From assembly GCA_963752565.1 (NCBI GenBank), contig CAVVZC010000003.1, forward strand, positions 124,001 through 188,000: 64,000 bases of DNA, written 5' to 3'. The stretch comes from UBA11574 sp963752565. Lineage in GTDB: Bacteria > Desulfobacterota > Desulfobacteria > Desulfobacterales > UBA11574. Position 1 is the first letter of the stretch, and each line of letters begins with the position of its first letter. Below are positions 49,640 through 59,029 of this stretch, one piece after another. The position numbers and the translations under genes are program-made. The notes under the pieces are model-generated. The model was given only the letters and a program-made list of their open reading frames with translations, made no database searches and was not told the DNA's origin.

Positions 49640-49716
49640 TAAGTACTCTTATCGTACTGCCTATGTTGCCTCCCTCTAAGGCTCCTGGTTATCAGCGCCG
49701 GGGGCCTTTTGATTTT
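49640..49716 (+). ncRNA. candidate sigma-54-dependent small RNA
   Basis: Predicted from a promoter at 49613-49628 to a terminator stem AAGGCTCCTGG/CCGGGGGCCTT (49676-49710) with TTTTGATTTT. The 5' part forms AGTAC-tcttatc-GTACT, leaving a single-stranded gttgcctccctct tract that is complementary to Shine-Dalgarno sequences. No reading frame is present. The layout (5' hairpin, CU-rich seed, terminator) is that of a trans-acting sRNA. No known family recognised. Confidence 0.5.
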
Positions 49717-49834
49717 ATGGATCCGGCAGGGTTGATGAATATGAACCAAAGATGTTGATAAAATGTGAAATATGATATTCGGGAATTAATATTTGAATCT
49801 TGCATGAAAATTAATGAGAAACAGTTAAAGGAAT

Positions 49835-50392
49835 ATGAGATCTAAAAAGGTGCCAATAAGAGGTGTCGGCGACGTTCTGCTCGAGCGAAGCAACCGGGCC
49901 AAGCATCTGGGTTTGTCTATCCGACCATTCAAAGGCGCACGAGTGGCTGTCCCCCGTGGTGTATCATTTGCCGCGGCCGAAAACTTCGCACATTCAAAGA
50001 AGAGTTGGATAAAGAAGCATCTGGAAAAAATGACATTGATTGAGAAACAGACAGAGGACCTCAAAGAAAGTCATCCAATTGACAGGGATAAAGCTAAAAA
50101 ACACCTGATCGACCGACTCGATGAACTTTGTAAACGAAACGGTTTTAAATACAATAGGGTTTTTGTGAAAAACCAAAGGACCCGATGGGGAAGTTGCTCC
50201 GACAAAAACAACATCAACTTGAATGTGAATCTGGTGCGACTACCTGATGATTTGATCGATTACGTCATTTTACATGAACTGGTCCATACCCGGATCAAGG
50301 ATCATAGCAATCGGTTTTGGGAAGAGTTGAGCAAGCTTGTGGTAGACCCCAAAAGCCTCGATAAAAAACTCCGTGGATACACGTTAGCTTAA
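49835..50392 (+). CDS. YgjP/SprT-like (DUF45) metallopeptidase family protein
   Basis: 185 aa. Zinc site VILHELVHTRIKDHSNRFWE (HExxH with a third His), preceded by KNQRTRWGSCSDKNNINLNV, the Arg-Thr-Arg-Trp-Gly-Ser-Cys motif diagnostic of YgjP/M48-like proteins. N-terminus LLERSNRAKHLGLSIRPFKG also family-typical. Cytosolic, target unknown. Ribosome site AAAGGAAT. The last four bases overlap the convergent CbbQ-like gene. Confidence 0.88.
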   Translation: MRSKKVPIRGVGDVLLERSNRAKHLGLSIRPFKGARVAVPRGVSFAAAENFAHSKKSWIKKHLEKMTLIEKQTEDLKESHPIDRDKAKKHLIDRLDELCKRNGFKYNRVFVKNQRTRWGSCSDKNNINLNVNLVRLPDDLIDYVILHELVHTRIKDHSNRFWEELSKLVVDPKSLDKKLRGYTLA

Positions 50393-51204
50393 AAAATATC
50401 CTCAATGAGATCATTCAGGGTTTCCTGAAGCCTGACATCGTCGGTTAGCGGAAAGCAAATGGCACTCCGGCAGGCATCGTGAACGGGTATCCCTCGACGG
50501 ATGAGCTGGGCGGCAAAAATCAAAAGCCTGGTACTCGCCCCTTCTGTCAACCCATGCTCCCTTATGTTTCTTATTTTTCCGGCCAGTGACACCAATTTTG
50601 AAGCGGTTTCCGTGTCGATATTACCTTCATAGGTAACAATTTCAGTTTCTTTGGAAGCTTCGGGATAATTGAACTCAAGAGAAATAAACCGCTGCCGCGT
50701 ACTTTGCTTGAGATCTTTCAGAACGGATTGATATCCTGGATTATAGGATATCACCATCATAAAGTCCGGGTGCGCCTGGATCATTTCACCCTTTTTGTCG
50801 ATGGAAAGTGTTCTGCGTGTATCGGTTAGAGGATGAATCACTACTGTTGTGTCTTTACGGGCTTCTACAATTTCGTCCAGATAGCAGATGGCTCCCATAC
50901 GAACCGCCCGGGTTAACGGGCCATCCACCCATACGGTTTCATCTTTTTTTAAAAGGTAGCGTCCCAACAGATCGGAGGCAAACAAGTCTTCATGACAGGC
51001 CACGGTGATCAGGGGGCGTTTGAGCTGATATGACATGTACTCAACAAACCGGGTCTTGCCGCATCCCGTGGGACCCTTTAACATTACCGGAAGTCTGGCA
51101 TCAAAAGCAGCTTCAAACATTCTAACCTCGTCATGTGTTCTCAGATAATAAGGTTTTTTGGGAATTAAATGTCCAATGGTCTCGAGTGAAATTTGGGATG
51201 ACAT
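50389..51204 (-). CDS. CbbQ/NirQ/NorQ-family MoxR AAA+ ATPase
   Basis: 271-aa MoxR ATPase: Walker A MLKGPTGCGKTRFVEYM, Walker B AICYLDEIVEARKDTTVV, sensor 1 VISYNPGYQ and a C-terminal lid with GASTRLLIFAAQLI. These ATPases work with a CbbO/NorD-type VWA protein to insert metal cofactors or activate enzymes (Rubisco, NO reductase). No VWA partner is within the window, so the target is unknown. Ribosome site GGAGG. It is followed at 4-base overlap by the convergent YgjP gene. Confidence 0.9.
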   Translation of the reverse strand: MSSQISLETIGHLIPKKPYYLRTHDEVRMFEAAFDARLPVMLKGPTGCGKTRFVEYMSYQLKRPLITVACHEDLFASDLLGRYLLKKDETVWVDGPLTRAVRMGAICYLDEIVEARKDTTVVIHPLTDTRRTLSIDKKGEMIQAHPDFMMVISYNPGYQSVLKDLKQSTRQRFISLEFNYPEASKETEIVTYEGNIDTETASKLVSLAGKIRNIREHGLTEGASTRLLIFAAQLIRRGIPVHDACRSAICFPLTDDVRLQETLNDLIEDIF

Positions 51205-51298
51205 AGTTGTTGAACCTCCAAAAAACGCTTTTTTATTTGCTTGGATAAATAGAGTTCATTCAATTCGCGTGCTTTGAAAAAAATAACATTTTATTTTT

Positions 51299-51853
51299 TC
51301 AATCCAGCCATATGGGATGCACCTCGTCCACCGTCTCTTTCACAGATTTAAGGGCCTGAAGCAGCCGGGTATACATCAAAGCGAGCCCGATGTTTTCGGT
51401 GAAAATCATTAAAGAATCAAGATCTCGTTCAGAAACATCCCATTGTTCATAATGATACAGCCGAAGAACGCCGATGAGTTTGCCATGCAAGCCGATGGGA
51501 AGCGATACAATAGCACTGATCCCCTCTTTTTGGGCATCTTTCGGATACTGAAGACGGTCGGATTTTGTCACATCTCGAATAACAATCGGTTCTCCTCTTA
51601 ACTGATGGTCGAGACTTTTTTTAACTAAAATTGGGCCTTTATTCATATAGTTAAGGCTCAGCCCAAAGCTGGCCAGAGCTTCAAGTTCTTCTGTAGCAGG
51701 GTTGAGTACAAATATAGTGCTGCCTTTAATTCCCAAGGCTCCAACCAAAAGTTGAGTCAATTGAGTTGCCATGTCCTCAAGATTATCGGATGCAGCAATG
51801 GCTCGGGTAACCACTTTATAAATATCCATATTGATTCTGTCTTCGGCAACCAT
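51299..51853 (-). CDS. GAF-domain protein
   Basis: 184 aa, single GAF domain (about 20-165): MATQLTQLLVGALGIKGSTI, LEALASFGLSLNYMNKGPIL, ISAIVSLPIGLHGKLIGVLR, IFTENIGLALMYTRLLQ. Similar in style to the second GAF domain of the PHA-cluster protein (LASYGLSEEFQNKGPVSIEK). No output domain, so possibly a sensor partner. Strong AAGGAGG. Same direction as the UspA gene upstream, 79 bp apart. Confidence 0.82.
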   Translation of the reverse strand: MVAEDRINMDIYKVVTRAIAASDNLEDMATQLTQLLVGALGIKGSTIFVLNPATEELEALASFGLSLNYMNKGPILVKKSLDHQLRGEPIVIRDVTKSDRLQYPKDAQKEGISAIVSLPIGLHGKLIGVLRLYHYEQWDVSERDLDSLMIFTENIGLALMYTRLLQALKSVKETVDEVHPIWLD

Positions 51854-51932
51854 GAGATTCCTCCTTAATATATTCCAAACGTTTATAAAAGATATTGTTT
51901 TCTCGGTTTCGTTCTAATGGATGCAGATGAAT

Positions 51933-52397
51933 TTATGAAACAATACAAACCGTCGTATTTTTCAAGGCTGCCACAACTTTGCTGGAAACGCTTCCTGCAA
52001 AAAAACGCGCAATTTTTCCGGGCTTTCGATTTAATACCACGACGTCAAACTGGCCATCTTGTGACAGGTCGATGATATCTCCGGCAACGTCCCTTTTTTT
52101 CGGTTCAAAGACAATGTCAATTTTATCTTCTGAAAAGCCCTTGCCCAGCAAATGGTTTTTAATTGCTTTAAGTGCATCTTCCTGTTCTTTAACCCTTTGT
52201 GACAAATAACTCAATGTGTCCTTCATTTGTTCCATAATGGGACTGCCGCGCATTTCAATGGTCGGTGCCGGAGTATATGCATTAAATAAGGTAACTTCAG
52301 TTTCTTTTTTGTCGGAAAAAGTACGGCAGACAAAATCCAGGGCCTTTTTATCATAGCTGGTAAAATTATAGGGTAATAATACTTTAGGGTAGTCCAT
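51933..52397 (-). CDS. universal stress protein (UspA family)
   Basis: 154 aa. N-terminal strand YPKVLLPYNFTSYDKKALDF, then a long helix-rich middle and a C-terminal nucleotide region VVVLNRKPGKIARFFAGSVS. The ATP-binding G-2x-G-9x-G-S/T motif is incomplete (KPGKIARFFAGSVS), so it may belong to the non-ATP-binding subgroup. Ribosome site AAGGAGGG. The upstream block 52433-52471 is shared with the sensor kinase promoter region at 17652. Confidence 0.75.
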   Translation of the reverse strand: MDYPKVLLPYNFTSYDKKALDFVCRTFSDKKETEVTLFNAYTPAPTIEMRGSPIMEQMKDTLSYLSQRVKEQEDALKAIKNHLLGKGFSEDKIDIVFEPKKRDVAGDIIDLSQDGQFDVVVLNRKPGKIARFFAGSVSSKVVAALKNTTVCIVS

Positions 52398-52432
52398 GCA
52401 GCCCTCCTTTCACCCTGTTTAGGGTTCTGCAG

Positions 52433-52471
52433 TTAACCTAAATTGAGCGCTTCAAATAGTGACAGGACTAT
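52433..52471 (-). promoter_or_regulatory. upstream sequence block shared with 17652-17690
   Basis: See the block upstream of the sensor kinase: the same 39-base sequence with about four changes, here 36 bases before the UspA ATG. The rest of the gap (52472-52718) is AT-rich without a gene. Confidence 0.4.
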
Positions 52472-52718
52472 ACAATTTCTCTTTAGATTTATTGATACGA
52501 CTTAGAGATAATAAGCTATCTTTTTAGAAATCAGGATTATTTGTGAATGGGGAGCGAGATAGAAAGAGAAACACCATGAGAAATCATCCGAATCTGGTGA
52601 ATAGGTTGTTTAAATATGTAGCTTTGATTTTTATTTTAAGAAATGAATACGATTTTTGTCAACAATTATGATGTCTCCGAATGTAGATAGTACAATAGTT
52701 AAAATTTCTTCATTCATT

Positions 52719-53327
52719 CTATTGTCCGGTCAAGGGCGTAGGACTTGGAGGTGGTTCAGGCGGTGTCTCAGGCGCTGGCTTTCCGAGTCTGTTATAGACT
52801 GACATCAGAAAGAGTGTGGCCAAGGGCTGGGTAAAGAGAGAACCTATAAATACGGAGCTTCCAATCGCAGATATTCCTACAAAAAGGATAAAAACCACAA
52901 CGTGATCCACGAGCTGCTCTTTTGTAACCATTGAAAAGCTCTCCTTAATAGCATCAATGAGGCCCAGATTTCTGTCTGTCATAAGCGGCAGCATGTAGAT
53001 ACAACAAAATGAAATGGCCAGCACAAACAGCACGCCTGGCAGAAAAAGAAGCATGATTCCCATCAGAGCTATAATGAAAACAATGATACCAAAGAGAAGA
53101 AGGGGGAAAAAAAGCCGCATGTGCGAAAAAATATCCTGTACTTTAGGCTCCCGTCCTTCTCTAATTAAAAGAAGAATGGAGTGCATATAGCCGGCTATTG
53201 CCACCGGCCCCAATATACCCAGAGTAATGAAACTTATGACAATCATGGCGAGGGTCATAAATATTAATGGTGCAATATGATGTAGCGTTAGTTTCCAGGC
53301 GGTTTCGAGGTGATACTTAAAATCCAT
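52719..53327 (-). CDS. multi-pass membrane protein (DUF975/DUF4013-like)
   Basis: About 202 aa from ATG 53327, seven bases after GAGGGA. At least five hydrophobic segments (APLIFMTLAMIVISFITLGI, LLLFGIIVFIIALMGIMLLF, VLFVLAISFCCIYMLPLMTD, VVVFILFVGISAIGSSVFIG). A Pro-rich cytoplasmic tail (PAPETPPEPPPSPTPLTGQ) ends the protein. An amphipathic DAIKESFSMVTKE segment between helices resembles glycerophosphoryl-diester/DUF975 membrane proteins. Function unknown. Confidence 0.65.
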   Translation of the reverse strand: MDFKYHLETAWKLTLHHIAPLIFMTLAMIVISFITLGILGPVAIAGYMHSILLLIREGREPKVQDIFSHMRLFFPLLLFGIIVFIIALMGIMLLFLPGVLFVLAISFCCIYMLPLMTDRNLGLIDAIKESFSMVTKEQLVDHVVVFILFVGISAIGSSVFIGSLFTQPLATLFLMSVYNRLGKPAPETPPEPPPSPTPLTGQ

Positions 53328-53342
53328 CGCTGGTTCCCTCAT

Positions 53343-53857
53343 AAGGTTGTCGATTATTGTTTCGTAATGTCAAGAAAATATAGATATGCAAACATTCCAA
53401 GTCAAGTTCTGTCAGCTCAAAAACAGTTTGTTTGGTTTGTTTTTGACATCTATCTGGTTTTCATACCACATATCACCCTTTAAACCACGATGATTTTTTT
53501 GAAATCATCAACCGGAAACTTACTATGCCTTAATTAAACATAAGATTCACTTGACTTGATAATGACATTTATACAATATCGATAATAAGATCGATTGTCG
53601 AAAAATACTGAGCCAGATTCTGCAAGCCATCTTAAAAATGCAAATTACGTTCAATAGCAAGTTGAGCTTTGCGAAATCCCGACATTCGGGAGCGAGAGCC
53701 GATGAAAAAACGGAGCATACATGATGGGGGGGTATGTGATCATTTTGAAAAGGCTCGTTGTAAATCCCGTCATGCGGGGCAACACCCTAGTGGGGCGTTA
53801 GATGTATTTTTGAGATAGCTTGTAAACAAATAGTCAACAAAAACAATAGAGAATGAT
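53343..53857. other. 515-bp intergenic region
   Basis: No gene. It contains a direct 'aaatcccg' repeat pair (53685 'aaatcccgacattcggg' and 53762 'aaatcccgtcatgcgggg'), each with a short hairpin, flanking a GGGGGGG run. The source is unknown, possibly a degenerate dispersed repeat. Confidence 0.4.
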
Positions 53858-54331
53858 ATGACCACTAAAGCCTTTCAAGATTACTATACGGATGAATTCG
53901 CAAGTTGCTATGGGTGTGGAAGACTGAATAAACATGGCCTACAAATAAAAAGCTATTGGGATGGTGAAGAAAGCGTATGCCATTTTCAACCCAAATATTA
54001 TCATACCGGTGGCTTTCCAGGTTATGTATATGGCGGCTTGATCGCATCCCTAATAGATTGCCATGCCGCCGGCACAGCGTCAGCAATTAAATTTCGTGAT
54101 GGCAAAAGGGATATGGACAATAATGCGCCCCTTCGCTTTGTAACAGCCTCTTTACATGTAGACTATTTAGCGCCGACCCCGATTGATGCAACGCTGGAAC
54201 TCCGTGGCAAGGTCAAAGAAATCAAAGGTCGCAAAATTATTGTTGGCATTACCCTGTCAGCCAAAGGTAAAGTCTGTGTCAAAGGTGAAGTGGTAGTAGT
54301 GCAGATACCTGAAGATTTTTCTCATAAATAA
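53858..54331 (+). CDS. PaaI-like hot-dog thioesterase
   Basis: 157 aa. Hot-dog thioesterase with an N-terminal Cys pair (CYGCGRLNKHGLQIKSYWDG) typical of the YbdB-like/PaaI subgroup, the catalytic region FPGYVYGGLIASLIDCHAAG (Gly-Gly then Asp-Cys-His) and a final strand KGEVVVVQIPED. Predicted to hydrolyse acyl-CoA thioesters. Substrate not readable. Stands alone, with a weak GAGAATG ribosome site. Confidence 0.8.
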   Translation: MTTKAFQDYYTDEFASCYGCGRLNKHGLQIKSYWDGEESVCHFQPKYYHTGGFPGYVYGGLIASLIDCHAAGTASAIKFRDGKRDMDNNAPLRFVTASLHVDYLAPTPIDATLELRGKVKEIKGRKIIVGITLSAKGKVCVKGEVVVVQIPEDFSHK

Positions 54332-54474
54332 ATAAGGAACGCCTTTAAGGACCACAAACCCTTTCTCCCAACTCATCGGGAGAAGAATCATAAATAGTCG
54401 TTTTCACAGGTTTTGCTCTATGAAGAATTAGCAAAAATGTGACGTTGGGGGAAAAATTGAAGGGGGGGAAACAA

Positions 54475-54753
54475 ATGAAGCGAGTCATGTTGATGATTAA
54501 ATTGGTGGTGCTGGTGATATGTATGTTTTCGATATTGGCACTGGCCGGGTGCAACAAGGTCAACAAAGAAAATTATAATAAAATAAAAATCGGGATGAGT
54601 TTCGAGGAGGTCGTTGGGGTTATGGGAAAACCAAACACATGCGAAGAACCGGTACTAAAAACAAAAAGTTGTATGTGGAGTTCATCTGACAAGCAGATCA
54701 AAATCAAATTTGTGGGTCATATCGTTGCGTGGCGATCCAGCAAGGGCATCTAA
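54475..54753 (+). CDS. small lipoprotein, BamE/SmpA-like
   Basis: About 92 aa from ATG 54475 (ribosome site GGGGGG). Signal MKRVMLMIKLVVLVICMFSI then lipobox LALAGC. Mature part NYNKIKIGMSFEEVVGVMGK, PNTCEEP, and KIKFVGHIVAWRSSKGI: the 'Y-x-x-I-x-x-G-M-x-x-x-x-V' helix and the final beta strands are those of SmpA/OmlA (BamE-like) or DUF3862 lipoproteins. Outer-membrane lipid-anchored, function unproven. Confidence 0.75.
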   Translation: MKRVMLMIKLVVLVICMFSILALAGCNKVNKENYNKIKIGMSFEEVVGVMGKPNTCEEPVLKTKSCMWSSSDKQIKIKFVGHIVAWRSSKGI

Positions 54754-55056
54754 CCGAACATCTCATTTCCGGACAGAGCACTAGAATGCCCATCCAGAAA
54801 TCATTATCAGGCACAAAATAAGTTTCCAATGAAGTCCCGCCATGGTGGGATTACGCAAGGTCAAGTCGAAGATCCTGGACTTTGAGCGGGAGGAATCAAA
54901 GGATTACACGTCCCGCCCTCAGGCGGGAACAAGTAATTCCGCAGATTGACCCCAGAGAAATAGGCTCCGCATTTCACCCCAGTACGATAGTTCCAACTTA
55001 CGGGGCAGGCAGGGCAGGCGAAGAGATTGAGCTAAAAGACCATTTATGGATGGGCA
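54754..55056. other. intergenic region with repeat remnants
   Basis: No gene. 54790-54815 resembles one end of the palindromic repeat at 547, and 54944-54976 (gaccccagagaaa...ggctccgcattt) resembles 13411-13436. Decayed dispersed repeats. Confidence 0.4.
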
Positions 55057-55463
55057 CTAGTTAGAAGCATTTCTCAAATTTAACCATACCGTGTAAAAAT
55101 AGCATCCAAGACAAACACTGAAAAAACTCTCAAGCCCTGCACATACACACAAAACAGCCGCCACAATATCACCAGGTAAATATAAATTTTTAAAGTATAG
55201 AATTGATACGGTTAAACAAAAAAGAAAGTCGATTTTAGCTGAAATTATTTTGGGACCTGTGGTTACCCAGTTCAGTTTAAAGCGCAAAACTTTTCAAATA
55301 AATTTTGATAGAAATGAAACAGGACTGATCGAATACCAAGTAAAATCAAGAATAAAAAAATCAATCGCAATATAATAAATATCCAAAGATTATTCAAAAT
55401 TATTGCGAAAACAGTCAAGAGAAGGACGAGGCCTGCACCGATTCTTATTGATTTTTCATTCAA
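55057..55463 (-). pseudogene. DUF4395-like membrane protein, one frameshift
   Basis: The first part (55463-55272) reads MNEKSIRIGAGLVLLLTVFA with two membrane helices. The second (55287-55057) reads RFKLNWVTTGPKIISAKIDF with another helix and the end AGLESFFSVCLGCYFYTVWL. The CLGCYxYT motif and helix order are those of DUF4395 (about 135 aa). Adding one T to the T4 run (AAAA at 55286-55289 on the plus strand) joins them as FEKFLRFKLNW. Single-base deletion or sequencing error. Function unknown. Confidence 0.7.
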
Positions 55464-55573
55464 TTGTTTATCCGAGATTGGGCAAGAAAGGGCGCTTTAT
55501 TTATCACCTGTGTATTCAGCCGGAAGATATCAAGGACGTGTATGAGAATGCGTCGTAAGTATGGAGGTTATTA

Positions 55574-55927
55574 ATGTGGATTTTCAATAGAGATGGTTTT
55601 TTCTCTGCAGTGTTTGACAAGTATTGCAAACGTGGCGAGCTAATGATTCGCTCACGATGCAAAGATGATCTTGATCGGTTGTCAAAGAAATTGCGCGGCT
55701 ATTCCGACAAATCTGCAATTTTGGAAATCAAACATGCAGATTACCATTATCGCATGAAGGTTCTCAAGCACGAATGGGCGGATTATTTGATAAATTGCGC
55801 TTTTGATATTGATTATGCAAACGTAAAGGCCAATATCATTCCAGCCGCTGATGACTTGCGTAAAGATGCCTATTATCACGTGTGGACTGCACTTTATCGA
55901 TGGCAATCAAAGATGAGTGATAAATAA
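55574..55927 (+). CDS. conserved hypothetical protein (MWIF...DGFFSAV family)
   Basis: 117 aa starting MWIFNRDGFFSAVFDKYCKR. This N-terminus (trp-x-x-[ST]-x-x-GFFSAV) and the end AYYHVWTALYRWQSKMSD are typical of a small soluble family in many bacteria with no known function; the middle (SRCKDDLDRLSKKL, ILEIKHADYHYRMKV) is mixed alpha/beta. Ribosome site GGAGGT. Stand-alone gene. Confidence 0.7.
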   Translation: MWIFNRDGFFSAVFDKYCKRGELMIRSRCKDDLDRLSKKLRGYSDKSAILEIKHADYHYRMKVLKHEWADYLINCAFDIDYANVKANIIPAADDLRKDAYYHVWTALYRWQSKMSDK

Positions 55928-56144
55928 CCTTCCTTAGCGTGTTATACCCTCTGAATCTCTAAAACATCTAAATCTTAGACAGACCTCTCGGTTAATAATG
56001 TTCAAGCCAGAGCCAAACTTGGCCAAGACCCAATCCGATACCCCATAAATAAAAAAAGCGGTTCATTAGAACCACCTCTATCTTCGAAAATCCACAGTTA
56101 ATTATGCCCGCCTTCGAATCTTTATTCCGTTTTGAAGCGAAGGC

Positions 56145-56221
<77 letters not shown>

Positions 56222-56323
56222 ACAATGATTGCTTCTAACACTATCTAATTGTTCGTGCAAGCAGATTTTTAAGCTTGATAACGTCCGATTTCTTTGTAGT
56301 GAAACGATATGCAGGATAAATGG

Positions 56324-57094
56324 TTATGGCGCTTTTTCAAAAAAATCATCGATACCGTTTCTAATTTTTTCGGCAATATCAGACAGCACATTGATATCAT
56401 TCAACGATTTTTCTTCTTTAGGGTTGGTGATATATCCGATTTCAATTAGGATCGCAGGCGTGTCCGCACCTTCTAGAACCATCAGCGGCGCCCCTTGAAT
56501 TTCAGCGTTATATTCAACCTTTTTACCCACCTTTTCGCTAAGACGATTTAGAATACCCTCAGCAAAAACTTTACTGTTTTTTTGATGTCTCCGTTGAACA
56601 TTAGACCATTGTTCCTTAAAATTTGAGCTTTTGGATCCCTCCATGGATTCAGTTTCAAGCATAAGGGCGGAAGTTGAAATTTTTTCATAATAATACAATG
56701 AAATACCGCTTGCTTGATGGAGAAAGCTACCCCCGGTATGAATGCTAATGAACAGGTCTGCATTTAGATGATTGGCCATCGCTGTCCGCGTAAGGATATC
56801 GATCCAATAGTCATCTGTTCGAGTAAGAATTACCTCATACGTCCTTTCGAGTTCTACTGACAACACTCGAGCAAGTTCCATGGTAACGGTTTTTTCAAAG
56901 GTGCCGTCAGGCCCCCGGGCGCCTTTATCATAACCACCATGTCCGGGATCTATAACAATGGTTTTTTTCTTAATCTGAAAATGTAATTTGTTGGACTTTG
57001 CTTCTGTAATTGCAAAATGTGCGGGCATCATAAAGAGCAATAAGATTGTGACGATATGGAGCTTAAAAAGAATCGGCTTATAACCTTTCATCAT
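56324..57094 (-). CDS. N-acetylmuramoyl-L-alanine amidase (Amidase_3)
   Basis: 256 aa. Signal peptide (LFKLHIVTILLLFMMPAHFA), then the zinc amidase core: KTIVIDPGHGGYDKGARGPD (zinc His), EKTVTMELARVL (zinc Glu), ADLFISIHTGGSFLHQASGI (second zinc His) and VLEGADTPAILIEIGYITNP with the catalytic Glu. It cleaves peptide stems from peptidoglycan in the periplasm, probably in division or remodelling. The usual N-rich 'HANS' after the second His is HTGG here. Downstream (57095-57459) is AT-rich with no gene. Confidence 0.9.
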   Translation of the reverse strand: MMKGYKPILFKLHIVTILLLFMMPAHFAITEAKSNKLHFQIKKKTIVIDPGHGGYDKGARGPDGTFEKTVTMELARVLSVELERTYEVILTRTDDYWIDILTRTAMANHLNADLFISIHTGGSFLHQASGISLYYYEKISTSALMLETESMEGSKSSNFKEQWSNVQRRHQKNSKVFAEGILNRLSEKVGKKVEYNAEIQGAPLMVLEGADTPAILIEIGYITNPKEEKSLNDINVLSDIAEKIRNGIDDFFEKAP

Positions 57095-57459
57095 AACATC
57101 AAAATTCCCTATTTGACTTGACAGATGCCTGATTTGACATTATTTTTATTATTTGATTTTTATTAAAATCTAATATATTTTAAAATAATGTCAAGACGGC
57201 TTTCAAACGATTTAGAAACATCACGATAGCCCATGATTTTCCTAGAATAACTCATTTGAAAAATGTTAACCCATATTCGGGTTTAAATCAAATGAAAGTA
57301 CGTCGTTAGACATTACATCTATTCGGTGATTTTACCGATCGAATCTTTAAATAGAACACCCCGACCAGTTTGATGGAAATACAATTTGAATCCTAAATGA
57401 GCGTAAACAATTTTCCATCATTTAAAATTTAACATCATAATAACATACAAATTTAAAAC

Positions 57460-57546
57460 GCGAGAGTGGCGGAACTGGCAGACGCACTGGACTTAGGATC
57501 CAGCTCTGGCAACAGAGTGGGAGTTCAAATCTCCCCTCTCGCACCA
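57460..57546 (+). tRNA. tRNA-Leu (TAG)
   Basis: 87 bases with encoded CCA. Acceptor GCGAGAG/CTCTCGC, anticodon arm CTGGA-CTTAGGA-TCCAG giving anticodon TAG, long variable arm, T arm GGGAG-TTCAAAT-CTCCC. Lies just upstream of tig. Confidence 0.95.
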
Positions 57547-57606
57547 GTTAAAACCCGTGAAAGGTGCCTGAGATATTGAGGCGCTGATCTATTAGAAAGG
57601 AATTTT

Positions 57607-58926
57607 ATGCAAGTTACAGTAGAAGATGTGAGCAGTGTTAAAAAGATTTTGCATATTGAGGTGCCGGAAAAAATCGTCATTCGTGAGTTGGAACATGCCT
57701 ATAAAAATCTTAAAAAAACCGCCAAAGTAAAGGGTTTTCGTCCTGGAAAAGCACCCCGTTCGGTTTTGGAAAGGTTATATAAAAAGGATGTCCATGGTGA
57801 TGTATCCTCAAAATTGCTTCAGGATTCCTTTGTGGAGGCCCTCAAGGAAACCGAATTAAATATCATCGGAAATCCAAAAATTGAACCGCCTCAACTTGAG
57901 GAAAGGGGTCCGTATAAATATGATGCCACAGTGGAGGTAAAACCTGAAATTGATGACATTGATTTCAAGGGATTAACTCTAAAAAAGGTGCTATATAAGG
58001 TTACGGATGAAGAAATGGCGGCACAGCTTAAACTGCTCCAGAAAAACCTATCACAACAAATACCCGTAACTGAAGATCGACCGGTACAAGAAAACGATTC
58101 TGTTCTGATCGATTACGAAGGTTTTGAAGATGGTAAGCCCTTTTCCGAAACCCAGAAAACAAAAAATTTTACCATGAAAATCGGTGAAGGAGCAATTTCT
58201 AAAACCCTGGACGAAGAATTGATCGGTATGAAACCGGGTGAAGACCGAGAAATAACGGTACATTTTCCCGAAGATCATTTCAATAATAGTTTAGCAAACC
58301 ATGAAATTTCGTTTCATGTAAAACTCCATGAAATCAGAGAAGAAATCCTTCCTGAGATCGATGATGAATTTGCCAAAAAACTCGGCCAATATGAAACGTT
58401 AGACGATGTGAAAAATGCCATAACAGACAATTTAAATGAGGGATATCAAAAGCGCGTGGAACAGGAACTGAATGAACAGATCTATAAAGACCTGATTGAA
58501 AGAACGGAATTTGAATTGCCTGATTCAATGGTAGACTATGAGCTAAACAATATTATTGATGAAATTGAAAAGACGTTAACGTATTATAACAAATCTTTGG
58601 AAGAACAGGGCCTGACAAAGGAAATGCTTGCCGAACAACATCGTGAAACAGCGGGAAAAAAAGTCAGACGCCATCTGATTTTAGGCAAGATCATTGATCA
58701 GGAGAATTTGGAGCTTTCTGATCAAGAATTGGAAGACGGTTTCACGAATATGGCGCAAGCGGTGAATCAACCGGTTGAAGCAATCAAAAATTACTATCAA
58801 CAGAATCAGGATAATTTCGATTTTTTTAAACACACCTTACTTGAAAAACAGGCCATCAAGCTTATTATTAATAATAGCAATATAGATGAAGTTGAGCCGG
58901 AGTTGAAAAAAAAGACTGAAAGTTGA
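57607..58926 (+). CDS. tig: trigger factor
   Basis: 439 aa ribosome-bound chaperone and prolyl isomerase. Ribosome-docking signature FRPGKAPRSVLERLYKKDV in the N-terminal domain (about 1-140), PPIase domain at 150-245 (VLIDYEGFEDGKPFSETQKT), C-terminal chaperone arms to the end. Heads the protein-quality operon tig-clpP-clpX-lon, all in one direction. AAGGAATTTT ribosome site. Confidence 0.95.
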   Translation: MQVTVEDVSSVKKILHIEVPEKIVIRELEHAYKNLKKTAKVKGFRPGKAPRSVLERLYKKDVHGDVSSKLLQDSFVEALKETELNIIGNPKIEPPQLEERGPYKYDATVEVKPEIDDIDFKGLTLKKVLYKVTDEEMAAQLKLLQKNLSQQIPVTEDRPVQENDSVLIDYEGFEDGKPFSETQKTKNFTMKIGEGAISKTLDEELIGMKPGEDREITVHFPEDHFNNSLANHEISFHVKLHEIREEILPEIDDEFAKKLGQYETLDDVKNAITDNLNEGYQKRVEQELNEQIYKDLIERTEFELPDSMVDYELNNIIDEIEKTLTYYNKSLEEQGLTKEMLAEQHRETAGKKVRRHLILGKIIDQENLELSDQELEDGFTNMAQAVNQPVEAIKNYYQQNQDNFDFFKHTLLEKQAIKLIINNSNIDEVEPELKKKTES

Positions 58927-59029
58927 TGAAACTTTAAAACGTTTCGTGATATAATTGTTGTGAAAAAAGAATGAAATCGTTCAGAAATTATTCGTAATAC
59001 AAAAAAAACACTTGATAAGGAGATGATTT

